NCBI GenBank assembly: GCA_022496805.1
Contig: CM040097.1
Location: 18,652,072-18,716,071, forward strand
Direction: 5' to 3'
Source: Pohlia nutans
Lineage: Eukaryota > Streptophyta > Bryopsida > Bryales > Mniaceae
Length of the DNA stretch: 64,000 nt
Shown one piece after another: positions 24,128-35,686 of this stretch; the first letter of the stretch is position 1; every line of letters begins with the position of its first letter. The translations under genes and the position numbers were made by a program. The notes below the pieces were generated by a model that saw nothing but the letters and a program-made list of their open reading frames with translations, was not told the origin of the DNA and ran no database searches.

Positions 24128-24379
24128 GAAGTTGGGTTGAAAAATTAAGGTTGAAATTGGTTTCAACCTTTGGGCCGCATGAGGAGAGTAATTTCAAACC
24201 TTGAGAGAAATTCTCAACCGTGCAGCCCAAAGGTTGAAAATTTACAATGTTCCTTGGACAGTGCCTCCCCACCGTTCAACTTAACCCAATTCCAACCCAA
24301 CCCCTGTGTGGCCCTTGATTGGGTTGAGTATGGTTGAAAATACTCAACCCCGATGAAATACTCAACTCAACCCAACTCT
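24128..24379. mobile_element. Candidate MITE with AGTTGGGTTGA ends and internal hairpin
   Basis: The left end AGTTGGGTTGA is met by its inverse near 24368-24378. GGTTGA/TCAACC words recur throughout. An internal inverted repeat (TTTCAACCTTTGGGC near 24162, complement near 24225-24240) would form a stem. I see no clear target duplication. Confidence 0.45.
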
Positions 24380-25155
24380 CTGCGGCAACCCCCAAACCCA
24401 GCAGTAACATTGCTTGAATGTACAGGAAGCATAACCGAAAATAGATCCGTGTACATGTAAATGTAATACGAAGATGTCACTGCCACAAATGCAGATGAGA
24501 GAATTAAAACTAAGTAAAATTAAAAATTGCTCATGATACATTACATACATGTTTCTCGCTAGTAGGCAAGTCGGTACAAATCACTACTTTAGCGAAGACA
24601 CTAGTGGAAAGGAACTAGCAAAAAAAACAACGACCTAAGAAGGTGCTAAGAACAGGAATAATACACGTCTTTGAAAGCTAAACTTTCCTGTTGTGACTTC
24701 TGATGCCGAGGCTCGTACTCCTGCATTAAAAAGGGCTATTCAACTAGTGAACCTTTCGAGACTTCAAATAATATCTTTTTACATCTGTTCAGAATGATCT
24801 TCGCTCCATGAAGAGGTCACAAAATTCCTCGGAGACAGTTGGCTACTGTACGACCCAAACCACACGAGAGGGAAAATCACGTGAGCTGTAGACTAAACCT
24901 CGAGCAAAACCACTAGATCCTCTATCAACCAAACAAAAATTACATGGAAGGAGAAGATAGCAACCTCATAGACTCATGGTGCTGAAATCTCATATCCCGT
25001 TGAAGTGTTGTTGAATAAAATCACGCTTCAAAATCCGACTTGCAACCATAGAGAACCCATAGCTTCTTGAGAGGTCCGTCAATTCAGAATTCTGGAACTG
25101 GGAGTTCTAAAACCAAGGATGTTGAAGCCTATTGCCACAAGCACTCCCAACTCTT
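24380..25155. other. 3' side of PRP17, no further gene seen
   Basis: This includes the probable 3' UTR of the minus-strand PRP17 gene. No other coding signal was found. Confidence 0.4.
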
Positions 25156-26889
25156 TTAGTCCCAGTATTTGATGAGACCGTCCCAGCCACAGGTGGCCAC
25201 TTTCGACTGCTCCAGAGGATGCCATTCAGCTCCTATACAGACACCTTCATGACACTTGAGAGTGCGGAACACTTTACATGTTTTCCAGTCCCAGAACCAG
25301 CATCGACCTTCACCATCGCCTGACATGATGAACCGCCCATCTGGTGAAAAGTTCACTTGACATGCATACCCAGCAACAATATGCCCTGCAAATCGCTTCT
25401 TCTTGTTCAGCCTGAACCGCTCCCGGGTACTGTAAATTAAAATCTGGTTATCTAAGCTTTGCGCTGCAAACCAGTTGGTGTTCGGGTGGACAGTGATCGA
25501 GGGCATGGAATGCATATGCGGCTCACTAATGTACTTAATGACCACAGGAATCCCAAACTCCCACACACGCAACGACTTATCATCACTGGATGTTACAAAC
25601 CTCCGATTGTCATCGACAAAAGTAATAGTATTCACAGCGCCCAAATGCTGATCATATTCTTGACTAATCTCCCCAGTGTTCATATCCCACTGCACAATCT
25701 TCTTATCACTCATCCCCGCCAGCAACACGTTCTGCTTATCTTCATCCGGATTGAATTTCACCACATACGGAATCTTCCCCGTGCTAAACGCGGAAATCAC
25801 TTGTCCAGTCTCTGTATCCCAAAGCTTAATTTTCCTATCGTACGAAGCTGTCAAAAACTTCGACCCGTCGTTGTTGAAAGTAATGTCGCGAACTGCTTTC
25901 GAATGACCCATGTACGTTCGCATACACTTGCCAGTGCCGTGAACATCCCATATTTTGACCTTGGTATCCATGCTGGCCGAGAGAAGCAGATGACCATACT
26001 TAGGAAAAAACCGAATAGCAGAAACACCTTTAGTATGCCCACTCCATGTGTGCACCCATCGCTTCGGAATGTAGCAATGCTCATTGGTAGCCTTATGATC
26101 CTTTGGAGGACTAATCCATGACCGACCTTGGTAATCCGTTTCCTCTTTCCCATGAAACGTACTCTTATCATCAACCTCAATCTTCTCTCCTTTCTCCTTT
26201 TGACTCTTCTTCTCTGCATGAAGCTCAGCGTAAGCAGTTTGCTCCTCGGTAAGCTCGCCCTGTAGCCCTTCCTTCTCACCAGCCCACGGCGACTTGGAGT
26301 TTTTCAAAAGCCATTCCTCAGTCGCAGGATTCAACACCTTCTCTTTCTCCTCGTCGTCACCTTCCTCGCCCCGGGGCCTCTTTTTACGCTGTTTCCGATG
26401 CTCGTGCTGTGGCAGGTTGTACACGGATGCGCCATCGGTGGCTTCTAGGGTTTTGAGGTCGCCGACGATGTTGTTGGCGCCAGGGTCCGCCGCGAACCCG
26501 TAGGTGTAAAACGTGTTGTACTGCTCGTCGAACATGAAGGGGGCGATGGCGGCGTCCTCCACGAAGCCGATTTTGTGGTTGCGGAGGCCCTGCGCCACGC
26601 CGTCCTTCGCGTACGGGTGCGCGGGACCTGCCACGGGCGCCCACAGCTGCTCAGCCGTGGGATTGTAATTCACTTTGCGCTGTGACGGGTCCAACGGTTT
26701 CCGCATTGCTGATCCCGGAGTATTCACCACAAGCATCGAATCGCTCACCTCTGGAGCAGCGGACCGCCGAGGCTCCAGGAGCCGTATCGGGGAAGAATCG
26801 GGAGACGACGACAAGGCGCCCGAAGCCGTGCGCGTGGCGATGTTTGGATCCCCCTCCCCGCCATCGCTGTACTGCGCCAGAAGATCCAT
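25156..26889 (-). CDS. PRP17: Pre-mRNA-processing factor 17 (PRP17/CDC40), intronless, 577 aa
   Basis: PRP17 is a WD40 splicing factor that acts in the second catalytic step of the spliceosome. The start [14 protein letters not shown] at 26889 matches family practice; there is no upstream in-frame ATG. The N-terminal half has the family block [20 protein letters not shown], then YTYGFAADP, a Lys/Arg-rich segment ([10 protein letters not shown]) and the Glu-rich linker ending [16 protein letters not shown]. Seven WD40 repeats fill about residues 282-577, with [64 protein letters not shown] and the terminal [13 protein letters not shown]. Length equals the usual family size. It is higher in GC than its surroundings and has no intron, unlike the other genes here. 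Confidence 0.97.
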   Translation of the reverse strand: MDLLAQYSDGGEGDPNIATRTASGALSSSPDSSPIRLLEPRRSAAPEVSDSMLVVNTPGSAMRKPLDPSQRKVNYNPTAEQLWAPVAGPAHPYAKDGVAQGLRNHKIGFVEDAAIAPFMFDEQYNTFYTYGFAADPGANNIVGDLKTLEATDGASVYNLPQHEHRKQRKKRPRGEEGDDEEKEKVLNPATEEWLLKNSKSPWAGEKEGLQGELTEEQTAYAELHAEKKSQKEKGEKIEVDDKSTFHGKEETDYQGRSWISPPKDHKATNEHCYIPKRWVHTWSGHTKGVSAIRFFPKYGHLLLSASMDTKVKIWDVHGTGKCMRTYMGHSKAVRDITFNNDGSKFLTASYDRKIKLWDTETGQVISAFSTGKIPYVVKFNPDEDKQNVLLAGMSDKKIVQWDMNTGEISQEYDQHLGAVNTITFVDDNRRFVTSSDDKSLRVWEFGIPVVIKYISEPHMHSMPSITVHPNTNWFAAQSLDNQILIYSTRERFRLNKKKRFAGHIVAGYACQVNFSPDGRFIMSGDGEGRCWFWDWKTCKVFRTLKCHEGVCIGAEWHPLEQSKVATCGWDGLIKYWD

Positions 26890-27001
26890 TGCGCCGCAAG
26901 TCTGCTGTCTATTTGTGAGCAAAAACAACCATCCGTGTGTCTGAATCGGGCGCGAGCAACAACGAGGAGAAGCAACGACGAGCAGAAGGAAAGGAAACGC
27001 T

Positions 27002-27030
27002 AAACCCTAATCAGAGCCCCAAACCCTAAA
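27002..27030 (-). promoter_or_regulatory. Two telo-boxes upstream of PRP17
   Basis: AAACCCTAA at 27002-27010 and AAACCCTAAA at 27021-27030 lie about 110-140 bases before the PRP17 ATG. Telo-boxes are common in plant promoters and leaders of genes expressed in dividing cells. Effect here is inferred. Confidence 0.6.
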
Positions 27031-27349
27031 ACTAGCAAAAGTGTCTCTCCGAACTATTGTTGAAAAAACCACATAATGAGGTGAAGTCCCAAGATGATGC
27101 ATGAATGAAAGGCAGAGAGCATGAAGGTTATTGAATGTTATGCATTATATAGACGCAGGCGCGTTAAAGGATTAAAAGACATTGAAATTACCATATACCG
27201 GTATCGTGGCCATGGTATTTATGAGAGACTTTACCAATAATATTGTGGTAAAATTCTTGCAAATATGATGAAAAATTGATCAAATGGATGAATGTACCCA
27301 TGTCATTCACGCATCCACAGTATATGGTGATTTCAGTGTACCAAGGTAA

Positions 27350-27400
27350 TGGTGGAGAGGTATCCAAATTGAATGGCGTGGTTGGCAGTTCGATTCCCGG
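27350..27400 (+). pseudogene. tRNA-derived pol III relic
   Basis: TGGTGGAGAGG at 27350 fits the A-box pattern. GTTCGATTC at 27388 is a perfect B box, followed by CCGG. Spacing is tRNA-like, but the stems do not form a full cloverleaf. It may be a tRNA pseudogene or a SINE head. Confidence 0.45.
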
Positions 27401-27479
27401 TTGTGAAATTGTTTCTCCACTTGATTGGAAAATCCTTGCAGTGGGTTGCGAAAATCAATTTATGTGTGTCTAAAAAATT

Positions 27480-28378
27480 GTTTCTTTTCGGACATCCTTG
27501 ATCCAAATCAAGGCACTACTCAAGAAAAATCGACTTATGGAAATGTTCAAAATTAAATTGCATCAAAAGGTTCAATGTATAGTTCCTACTAAAGAGTAAT
27601 TGACTAAGTGTTAAAAAGAACTTAGTGGAAAAAAACTTAAAACTTTGAAATAATCCAAGAGTTAGTACTCATACCTGAGTCAAAACTCATTTGTAAGTTT
27701 TAGTTGATGAAAAGAACTAGAAACACAACAATACTCAGCCGTAGGCTATGAAACCCAAGCTCCAATTTAAAAACTATGATCTATTTAGTAACTTGTTGTA
27801 CGAACATAGCTACCTGCAAACTTTAAAATGAAAAATTGACAAAAACTTCAAAGGTTTTGTTATCACAATGACTGAATTGTGAATGCTCCTCCAACTAAAC
27901 GAAGATACATCTTTTCTAAAGCAAAGTGACTGCAAAATAAAGAGTAGGAGTAAGAATGCAACAGTATTCTCCAAGCCTCCATTTATAAGAAAAAACTAAA
28001 ATTTCCTCGAAAAGTGGTATTCCTCACTTGTATCCATACCACACAACGTACATTAGCTGACGTGCACAAGGTGCACGTGACGTGCACGAGGTGTCTTTAA
28101 AATACCACAACTTGTTATAGTTGTTCACGGGAGAAAAAAAAAAATCAAACCTGCAAGCAGCAAGAATGGAATGAAAAACCCTAACGAGTTACAAAAGATT
28201 CGAGCAAATTGAAGCCCTGCGTGAAAACATGTTGACTCCTGATCTTGGAACTAAGAGCAATGATAAATAGCCACTATGCACATCGTGTCCTAATTGATAG
28301 CAAAAGATAGCACCAACAACCTTGTGTTTGAGAATGACTCGAAATTCATGGTACCCTCAAAATATCGGCCATTGGTGT
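27480..28378. other. AT-rich spacer, no gene seen
   Basis: No coding signal or clear repeat, apart from a short direct repeat of GTGCACGAGGTG-like words near 28060-28095. Confidence 0.4.
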
Positions 28379-28925
28379 TTAACCCTTAAACATACCACTC
28401 CTTTGTAGGAAAGTCAAACTACACAATTTAGCCTTCAAGATTTATCAAAATGTATTTTGTGGTACTTTTCATGCATGGAATTGAATGTTTCCTATCAGTC
28501 TTGAAATTTTCAGATTTTTTTTATTTAATACGGCCTTTTTAATAAATTTTAAAGTCAAATACTTCAAAAAATAATTTTTATTACAAAAAAGCTTTAAAAA
28601 TTTAATATTTTTTTGGGAGCAGGTACAAATTACAATGGAGAATCACATGATATGTTTTCCATAGAAATTTTCTATTTAAATTTTGAAATTCGAAAGGTGA
28701 ACATCCTATGTACTGTAATTCAAACCTTGAGCTACAAAGCTTGCACAAGCAATAAAATACTCAATAATTGGAATTTTTAAGATTTGAAAAGTGGAGTACA
28801 AACTAGACTTAATAAACTTCATTTTCTTAGTTGGATGTATTAGCAACAAAAGTCATCTTCAAGATCAAAATTGGGTTTGACCAACAAACGTACAGAAACT
28901 GGATGCCTGGACGTTTAGGGGTTAA
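28379..28925. mobile_element. TTAA-flanked MITE, 547 bp
   Basis: The left end reads TTAACCCTTAAACATACC. The reverse complement of the right end reads TTAACCCCTAAACGTCC. The ends are clearly related and lie at exact TTAA sites. The size is close to subfamily A, but the interior differs. No protein is encoded. Confidence 0.75.
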
Positions 28926-30320
28926 GAAGCATGCTTATGGGGAAGGAGACATGCTCATAGGGAGGAGATTTCAAACTTTAAAGAACATAAAGAAGGTAGA
29001 TGGACTTAGATGAGCATTAAAGCACAACCCCCAGTGTTATTGCAAGCATAGCGGGTAGGAAGGACCTTTCAAAAATCCCATGTAAGTTCCTAGTTACTTA
29101 TTCATAAAAAAATAAATAGTGTAGGCTGAATGTATTCAATAAGCTCTTAAGTGTAGCACGCAAGTACTTAGGATGAAATGTTTTTAGAAACTCAAGACAC
29201 TATTCATCACCATAGCAATATCTTAAAAAATAATAATCAATAATAAATAAAAAGACATTTAAAAAACCATCTACCAATAAAAAAATTTACTTCTTTAAAC
29301 TTTTGCTTAGTAGAAAAATAAAATTTTATTGCCAACAAAAAAATATATAAATTTCTCATTATTTAAAATAGGAATTATGCTCATGTGGCAACTTTGAATG
29401 TCCCTCACTTAACTTTACACTAGTGTTGGCCCTATGTCATTGGTTCAAGTGTTCCACATGATTTAGCCAAGCTTTTATTTTATTTTATTTTCATAATAAT
29501 TTATCCATAATTTAATTCAATTTATGGTGATCAAAAATTCATAACTTTCACACCGTAGGTTCTAAAGTCAAAATGGCTTTGGTGCACTCCTTCTCGTTGA
29601 AAGCTTTCTCATGATACAAGAACGCTTCTTGCATGCTCATGGTCCGGGAGATCTCCACGCAACATACAAAACAAAACAAACTACCAGTACCTTCCTTAAT
29701 GTATAGAGATTATCAGTAGTAGGACCCATGCTTTTGATAACATTGATGTTAGTATTTCCACAAATGCATGTAGAATATACATATACATATATATACACAT
29801 ATATTTTTATTTATTTGATACAATTAAAAGACAATTTTTAAATTTTATTACTTGTAGCATGATTTTAAAAATATCAGCTTTGAAAATTGGAAGAATTATA
29901 AATGCTTTTGTTTAACCTTTAAACATCCAAGGATTTTCCTTATTTTTGAGGGCCATTTCATCTTCATATTTTTCACTTTTTTGAATTTTTTTTTGTTGCT
30001 TTTCATAAGCAATACCACTAAACAAAGCCAAAGATGTTAAAATTTACCCCAATTGACTATTTCAGCTATTTTTTAAATTGCTTTAAAGTAGGTCACCACA
30101 ATATGCTCTTCCTATTACTAGTTTTTGTTCTTTTTTTCATATTTAGATGACATGATGAGTTTAAATTAGAAATTTTTGAATGAAATGGATAGGAACATTT
30201 GTTTGACATACATTGGATAAAAAAAACTTGACCAGACACAAACTCATCGACTTATGGATGACTTATTCAAAGTTTTGTTGACTTTAGATAAAGCTCCAAA
30301 TTTTTATGTCTATTTTTTAG
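28926..30320. other. AT-rich spacer, no gene seen
   Basis: Long AT-rich tracts with no protein-like frame. A TATA-type dinucleotide run lies near 29780-29800. Confidence 0.4.
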
Positions 30321-30868
30321 GTAACCTCTAAAAGCCTCATGGGTGTTGGAAAAAACATAAATGTGTTGTAATATGTACTTTCCATATGTCAGATGAAGTT
30401 TGGTTCAAAAAACAAAATGTAGGCATCATCTCTACAAATTATTCATACGGTCAAACTTCCAAAAAAAAATTAGATCTTTTAATAAAGAATTTAAAAGCAT
30501 TACCTTTGAAAAATTGTATGAATTGTAATTTTCACTTTTAGGGTTTAAATTTAGCATAAATAGTTAAAATTAGTTTACTATATCTATTGTAAACTTCATA
30601 ATAGCAAAAGAAATGATGGAGGAAACATCATTACTTTCTCCAAATAGCAAATTTATACCACCAAGACAATGTTGAGATGATCCACTGTCAAAAATTCTCT
30701 CGGGTGGAGTTTAACTCAGATTCAATAATTCAAATTGTGTTGGAAAATAGACATGATTTAATATTTTAAAATGTTTTTTATTTTTTCAAAAACTTACTTT
30801 TTTGTTTCGGGCAGCCTATTAAAACGAGCAATGACCAGAAAATGGTTGTTTGAGCATTTAGGGGTTAA
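30321..30868. mobile_element. TTAA-flanked MITE, ~548 bp, copy 2 of subfamily A
   Basis: It aligns along its length with 19183-19734, including GTGTTGTAATATGT, ATGAAGTTTGGTTCAA, the Arg/Gly-like CTCGGGTGGAGTTTAACTC block and CCAGAAAATGG near the right end. The left flank has mutated to GTAACC; the right end keeps GCATTTAGGGGTTAA. No coding capacity. Confidence 0.85.
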
Positions 30869-32173
30869 TATTGACTATTTTCTCTCACACACACACACAG
30901 ATATAATAAAATGATTATTGTTGGCCTATACTAAAAAAATTTAATGAGTGTTTCAAAAGCCTAGCCTCTTTAGAACCAAGTTGGCTACAAGAATATGTGT
31001 TTGGATTAGTGAAATACTTTTATATGATTTTATAAACAATAAAGAAAGCTGGTGATGAAGGTGCTCGAAGTGGTCTATAACTGTAATTGTTTGAAGAAAG
31101 ACATGGTAATGCATCAATTTTGCTAAGACCTATAAGGACTAATTCTAGATTATAAATTTTAATTCAATTCTATCAAGATGGATTTCACAAATTAATCATA
31201 AATAATTAGATATAATTTATAAGCTATTAATAATTAGATAATAATAATTAGATATAATTTTTAAGCTATTAGTAAGTAGATAATAATAACGCCTAGGGCA
31301 CATCTTTCGACACCAAAAGATATAGCTTCTTCAACAACCCTCTTGCAAGCACCACGAAGCTAGAGTGACGAGATACTCTTTGCATGAAATGGTTGCCATT
31401 TCCAGCAGTTGTTGCTCATAGCTTGATTCGTAGTCATCTAATTGTGACCAACCAAAAGCGCCATGCAGTCAAAGGAGTGCATTTAACTCAAAAACACAAT
31501 CATGACAACCATCGCAACAGAATATGTCACAAGGTTTTTCAGGCGTATCTTAAAATTAATGACGGTGCGTAAACCCCAAAACTTTAGTCCGGCCAAATTG
31601 TACGCTCGTGCCGGAACTTCCTCTTTATTGTAAGCCTCTACTCAATCATCCAACTAAAAAACATGTTCTATGTATGCATTGCCCTTGATGCAGTTGCGAG
31701 AGAGTAATGACCAAGTATTCTAGTTAAATTGCCACGAAACCCTCCACGCAGCTTCCACTCCATGTATAAAATGTCGTGGTTCTACGGCCACACAAAAACA
31801 TCCTTTTCTTTTATCATATAAACATATAATAATATAATTTAATTAAAGAAAATTGTTCACAATAATTTGATAAATAAAAATAAATGTGTATTGTTACATG
31901 GATTTTGTTATTTATCTTGTTATATATCTTATAAATTACATAATCTTGTGAACTCACAAACTTCAATCTTATGCATACAGTCTTGTGAAATTACTAAATT
32001 TATCAAATTGTAAATCAATTTCATATTTAATATCATTATATATATATATATATATATTTTAAACATGTTTTACAATAAAAATACATTCAATTGAAAAAAA
32101 AAAAGTGAGTATCAAGCAGTTTAGGAGATAACAAGTGACTTGGGAACCCTTCAGAAGGCATCAGTGTTTGAAA
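30869..32173. other. AT-rich spacer and left arm of a large inverted repeat pair
   Basis: No gene is seen. Positions about 31860-32095 match 39060-39350 in inverse orientation (CATAATCTTGTGAACTCACAAACTTCAATCTTATGCAT-type block), including a TA dinucleotide run at 32036-32056. Confidence 0.5.
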
Positions 32174-33607
32174 TCAACCAAATGCCATTTTAGAGAATGT
32201 CCAGTTTAAAATCGCTTCAACTCCATATACTAATTGGAATGGGGTTGCACTTGTGGTTACCTTGTAAGCAGTTCGATATGCCCACAATGCTGCAAAAAGT
32301 TTATCATCCCAATCTGTTCCTTTCCCAGAAATTGTCTTCGTTAAGATTTTACATAGTATTCCATTTGTCTTCTCCGGTTGTCCATTTGCCTTAGGATGGT
32401 AAGGTGTAGTCTTTCTATGTTTGATTTCATATTTTTCTGTCATAGACTGTATTATTTTATTTATAAAGTGTGTGCCTGTGTCAATTACCAATTCTTTTGG
32501 ACATCCGAATCTTGTAATAATATTTTCATAAAGGAATTTTACTACAGTCTGTGCATCATCCTTCCTTACTGCTGCTGCTTCAGCCCACTTAGTAACATAT
32601 TCTGTTGCTACCAAAATAGAACACTTTTGTCCTAATTTAGACTGAGGAGCAATAGGCCCAACAAAATCAATTCCCCATTTCTCAAAAGGAATTTGTGCTA
32701 TAATTGGAATTAATGGCACTGATGCTGAATCAGTTGGTCTTCTAATCCTCTGACAAGGATCACATTGTCGAGTATATTGGTGTGCATCCTTGAACAATGT
32801 GGGCCACCAATAACCTGCAGTTAAAGTTTTGAGAGCGATACTATCAACTGCAAAATGTCCTCCACAACTGTTCATATGACAGCATTCAAGTATAGATAGT
32901 ACTTTACTTTGAAATATACATCTACGAAATATACCATCTTTTCCCTTTTTATATAATACTGATCCAATCAAAGTAAATGGAGCACTTCTCCTGATAAAAG
33001 ATCTCTTTCATTCCTCCATATAAGTTAATGGAATTGTATTAGTACTTAGATATTGAATAATATTTTTATAATCTTCAGTAATAATATCAACTTCAAATAA
33101 TTGTGCATCTGGTAATGCATCTGGTACTGGTTCTTTCCCAAGATCATTACCTAAGCGAGATAAATGAACTGCGTTTCCATGTTTCTTGCCGGGACGGACT
33201 TTAATTGTAAATTTAAACTCTTGCAATAATAAAATCCATCTGGCGATTCTTCCACTAAGTTGCGGTTTATTGATCAAATATTTGAGAGCATCATGGTCTA
33301 CATGAAAAACAAACTCATAGCCAAGAAGATAATGTCGATATTTTTGAATTGAATAAATCATTCCTAGAGCTTCTCTTTCCGTTACTGAATAATTTCGTTC
33401 TGCTGCAACCAATTGTCTGCTTGCATAATAAATTGGATGATCAAATCCTTCGGTATCATTTTGGCTTAGAACTGCGCCTAACGCAACATTAGATGCATCA
33501 ACATAAACATAAAATAACTTTGCCCAATCTGGCGTAATTAAAATTGGTGCAGTTACTAGTTTGTGCTTGAGTGTTTCAAAAGCTTCCGTGCATTCGGGTA
33601 AACCATC
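32174..33607 (-). pseudogene. Truncated Ty3/gypsy pol: RT tail, RNase H, integrase
   Basis: One minus-strand frame of about 478 codons is interrupted only by TGA at 33008-33010. It opens inside the RT/RNase H joint (LPECTEAFETLKHKLVTAPI) and has RNase H motifs YVDAS, VTEREAL and HVDHDAL. The integrase follows with zinc-finger residues (H..CGGH, CDPCQR) and core acids in GIDFVGP, VIDTGTHF and NGQPEKTNG. It ends soon after TPFQLVYGVEAI. Gag, protease, most RT and the LTRs are missing on this strand. The left break is at 32174 and the right break at about 33607, where unrelated plus-strand sequence begins. It is a truncated, dead copy. Confidence 0.92.
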
Positions 33608-33615
33608 TAGGAGGC

Positions 33616-35685
33616 TAGGAAGGGGGCTGTCACCGATTAGGGTTTTCCCAGTTTCTCTAAACTCGTGTGCAGCGTAGCGACAAAGTTGTTTTCAAGCTTA
33701 GGGTTTCAAGTGTTTGTTGCTGATTCTTTGTGTATGTGTGCGAGTTTAGTTTTTAGTTGCTAGAATGGGTGTTAAGCGTGTTGTTTCGAAGAAGAGGCCG
33801 CGGAAGCCACGCCCTAAAGTTGTTTATCCGGCGTTAGGAGAGTATTATTTGTATCCGTTAGAGCCAATCACCTTAAATGTTTGTTGGACGCGTGCGACCC
33901 AGCCAGAGTTCAGGAATGCGCAAATGTATACCTTCATTTGGAACTCGATGAAGTTTCCAGGGTTTGAGGAGCCGCTCGTGAAGGAGTTTCTTTGTAATTA
34001 CGACACTAACGACAATATCAGTATAGTGCAAGGGCGGACAATTGCGATTGATGAGCAATTGGTGTCTGACGCTCTTTCTTTGCCGATGAGTGAGCAGACG
34101 GTTGATCCCTCAGCAGAGTCAGGAGATTTTGTGGTTGCGTCTTATTTCAAGACTGGAGCTGAGGCGCACGACAAGAAGCAGGGTTGGAAGACTGTAGAGG
34201 CGATCACACCCGAGTTGTTGGAGTGGTTGCGATTTGTGCAGCGGAGGTTGTTGTACCTATCAATTCAAACGATGAATGGCATGGTTTTCAATTGGGCACA
34301 TTACGTGGCAACGCGCATCCATTACGAGGTGGACAAGAAGCTGCAGAAGGGTACTTTTCCGGTATTATTGTGTGTTTCCTACCTCTCAATTATTGTGCGA
34401 TATGTTTTGAACAATCCAGCTGTTGTGGAGAAGAGGACGAAGTTATTACGAACTAATCTGTCAGCAGACCTAGTAACGCCGGCGCCGAAAATTCACAGTC
34501 TTTTATCCGAAGAGGAGGATGTGCCGATTACTCCGAAACCATCACCAGGAGAGGCGCAAACACCACTGGAGCATGGCGATCAAAACCTAAGCCCACACCC
34601 AAACCACAGCTGCGTAGCTCACGAAAACCGTCCTCAGATTTTTCTCGACCAAATGATGCAGAGGCCGGTCCAAGTAACCTAACCGTAGTTCCGGGACCGG
34701 TGAAGGCGAAGTTACATGCAGGTCTTAATCAGCTGATAAAGTACGTGGACGAGCTCGCAGATGAAGAAAACCTAAAGGTGCAGTTGGCTGCGGAGCGTGC
34801 TGTCAATGTCAGGTAGAAGGACGAAGTCCAGCACCAGAAGGAGATTATACGGTTGCAGCAGGCCAAAGTCCAAGAAGTGATGGCGAAATTCGACGAGCTG
34901 CAGCTTGCAAGTACTCAAGATGCTGTCACCATCGGGGAGTTGAGGAAGGATGTGGAGTTCTACCGGGCAGCAGAATTGACTTGGAAAGAGGTGCAAGCTA
35001 CATTGCAGCTGGAGTTGACAAAGTATAAGGGTGCTGTAGCTAATCTGGAACAGCGCACCACTACCCTTTCTGCGGAGTTGGATCGCACTCACACACGTGT
35101 TGCCAAACTAGAGACAGTGCAGGAGCAGGTGGCCGCATTGGATGAAGCCCAAAAGCGCATATTTTAGTTGGAGGCTGTTCAAAATCGTGAAATGGAGTTG
35201 GCGGCTCAAGTCACGAAGTTGGAAGTACAATTGCAGCAGAAGTTTGTCAAACGCTCCTCTCCAGAGCAGATTGCTGGAGCGCTACCTTCAGCCGCTCAGC
35301 CTACGGTGGAGTTGAAGGAGTTGCAGGCAGAATTGGACATGAAAAATGCGCGGATTGATCAATTGGAAGCCCAATTGCGAACATTTGGTATGCGCAATGA
35401 GGAATTACGTGAACAATTGGAGGGCACAGATCAGTCTGAGGAAGAGGACGATGAGGAGGAGGAAGTAGATGAGGCAGAACCTATGGATACAGATGTTCGT
35501 GTTGACGTTCTTCCAAGTGAAGCACCTATTCTTCTTAATGTGGAGGATGTAGTCTCGAGTTAGTTGCAGATGGAGACTAATTTTTGCAATGTATATAAAT
35601 TTTGTGTATAAAGCTGTTCCAAATTTTCCATGTTATTATCATCTTTCTATGGTTTGCGTGGACGCTGCACATTAGGAAGGGGGCT
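33616..35685 (+). mobile_element. Transposon-derived block bracketed by a 13-bp purine-rich repeat
   Basis: TAGGAAGGGGGCT occurs at 33616-33628 and again at 35673-35685. Purine-rich words like this serve as polypurine tracts next to 3' LTRs. Between them lies the broken coiled-coil ORF. If 35673-35685 is a PPT, an LTR starting TGTAAACTGAGG at 35687 would follow. Confidence 0.5.
33765..35563 (+). pseudogene. Broken transposon-type ORF with coiled coil and acidic tail
   Basis: It starts with a basic leader (MGVKRVVSKKRPRKPRPK). A globular part follows with the pattern LVKEFLCNYDTNDNISIVQG, then RTIAIDEQLVSDALSLP, which resembles the 'putative plant transposon protein' family found with plant LTR elements. 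A shift near 34600 moves the frame; after it come TAG stops at 34814 and 35165. The second half is a long heptad-rich coiled coil (34700-35420) and an acidic end (EEEDDEEEEVDEAEP). There is no protease or polymerase. The reading order suggests a gag-like or accessory protein of an LTR element that is now dead. Confidence 0.7.
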
Positions 35686-35686
35686 A

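Noticed and set aside
25459..26121. 220-codon plus-strand frame
   Set aside because: Antisense shadow of PRP17 WD40 repeats.
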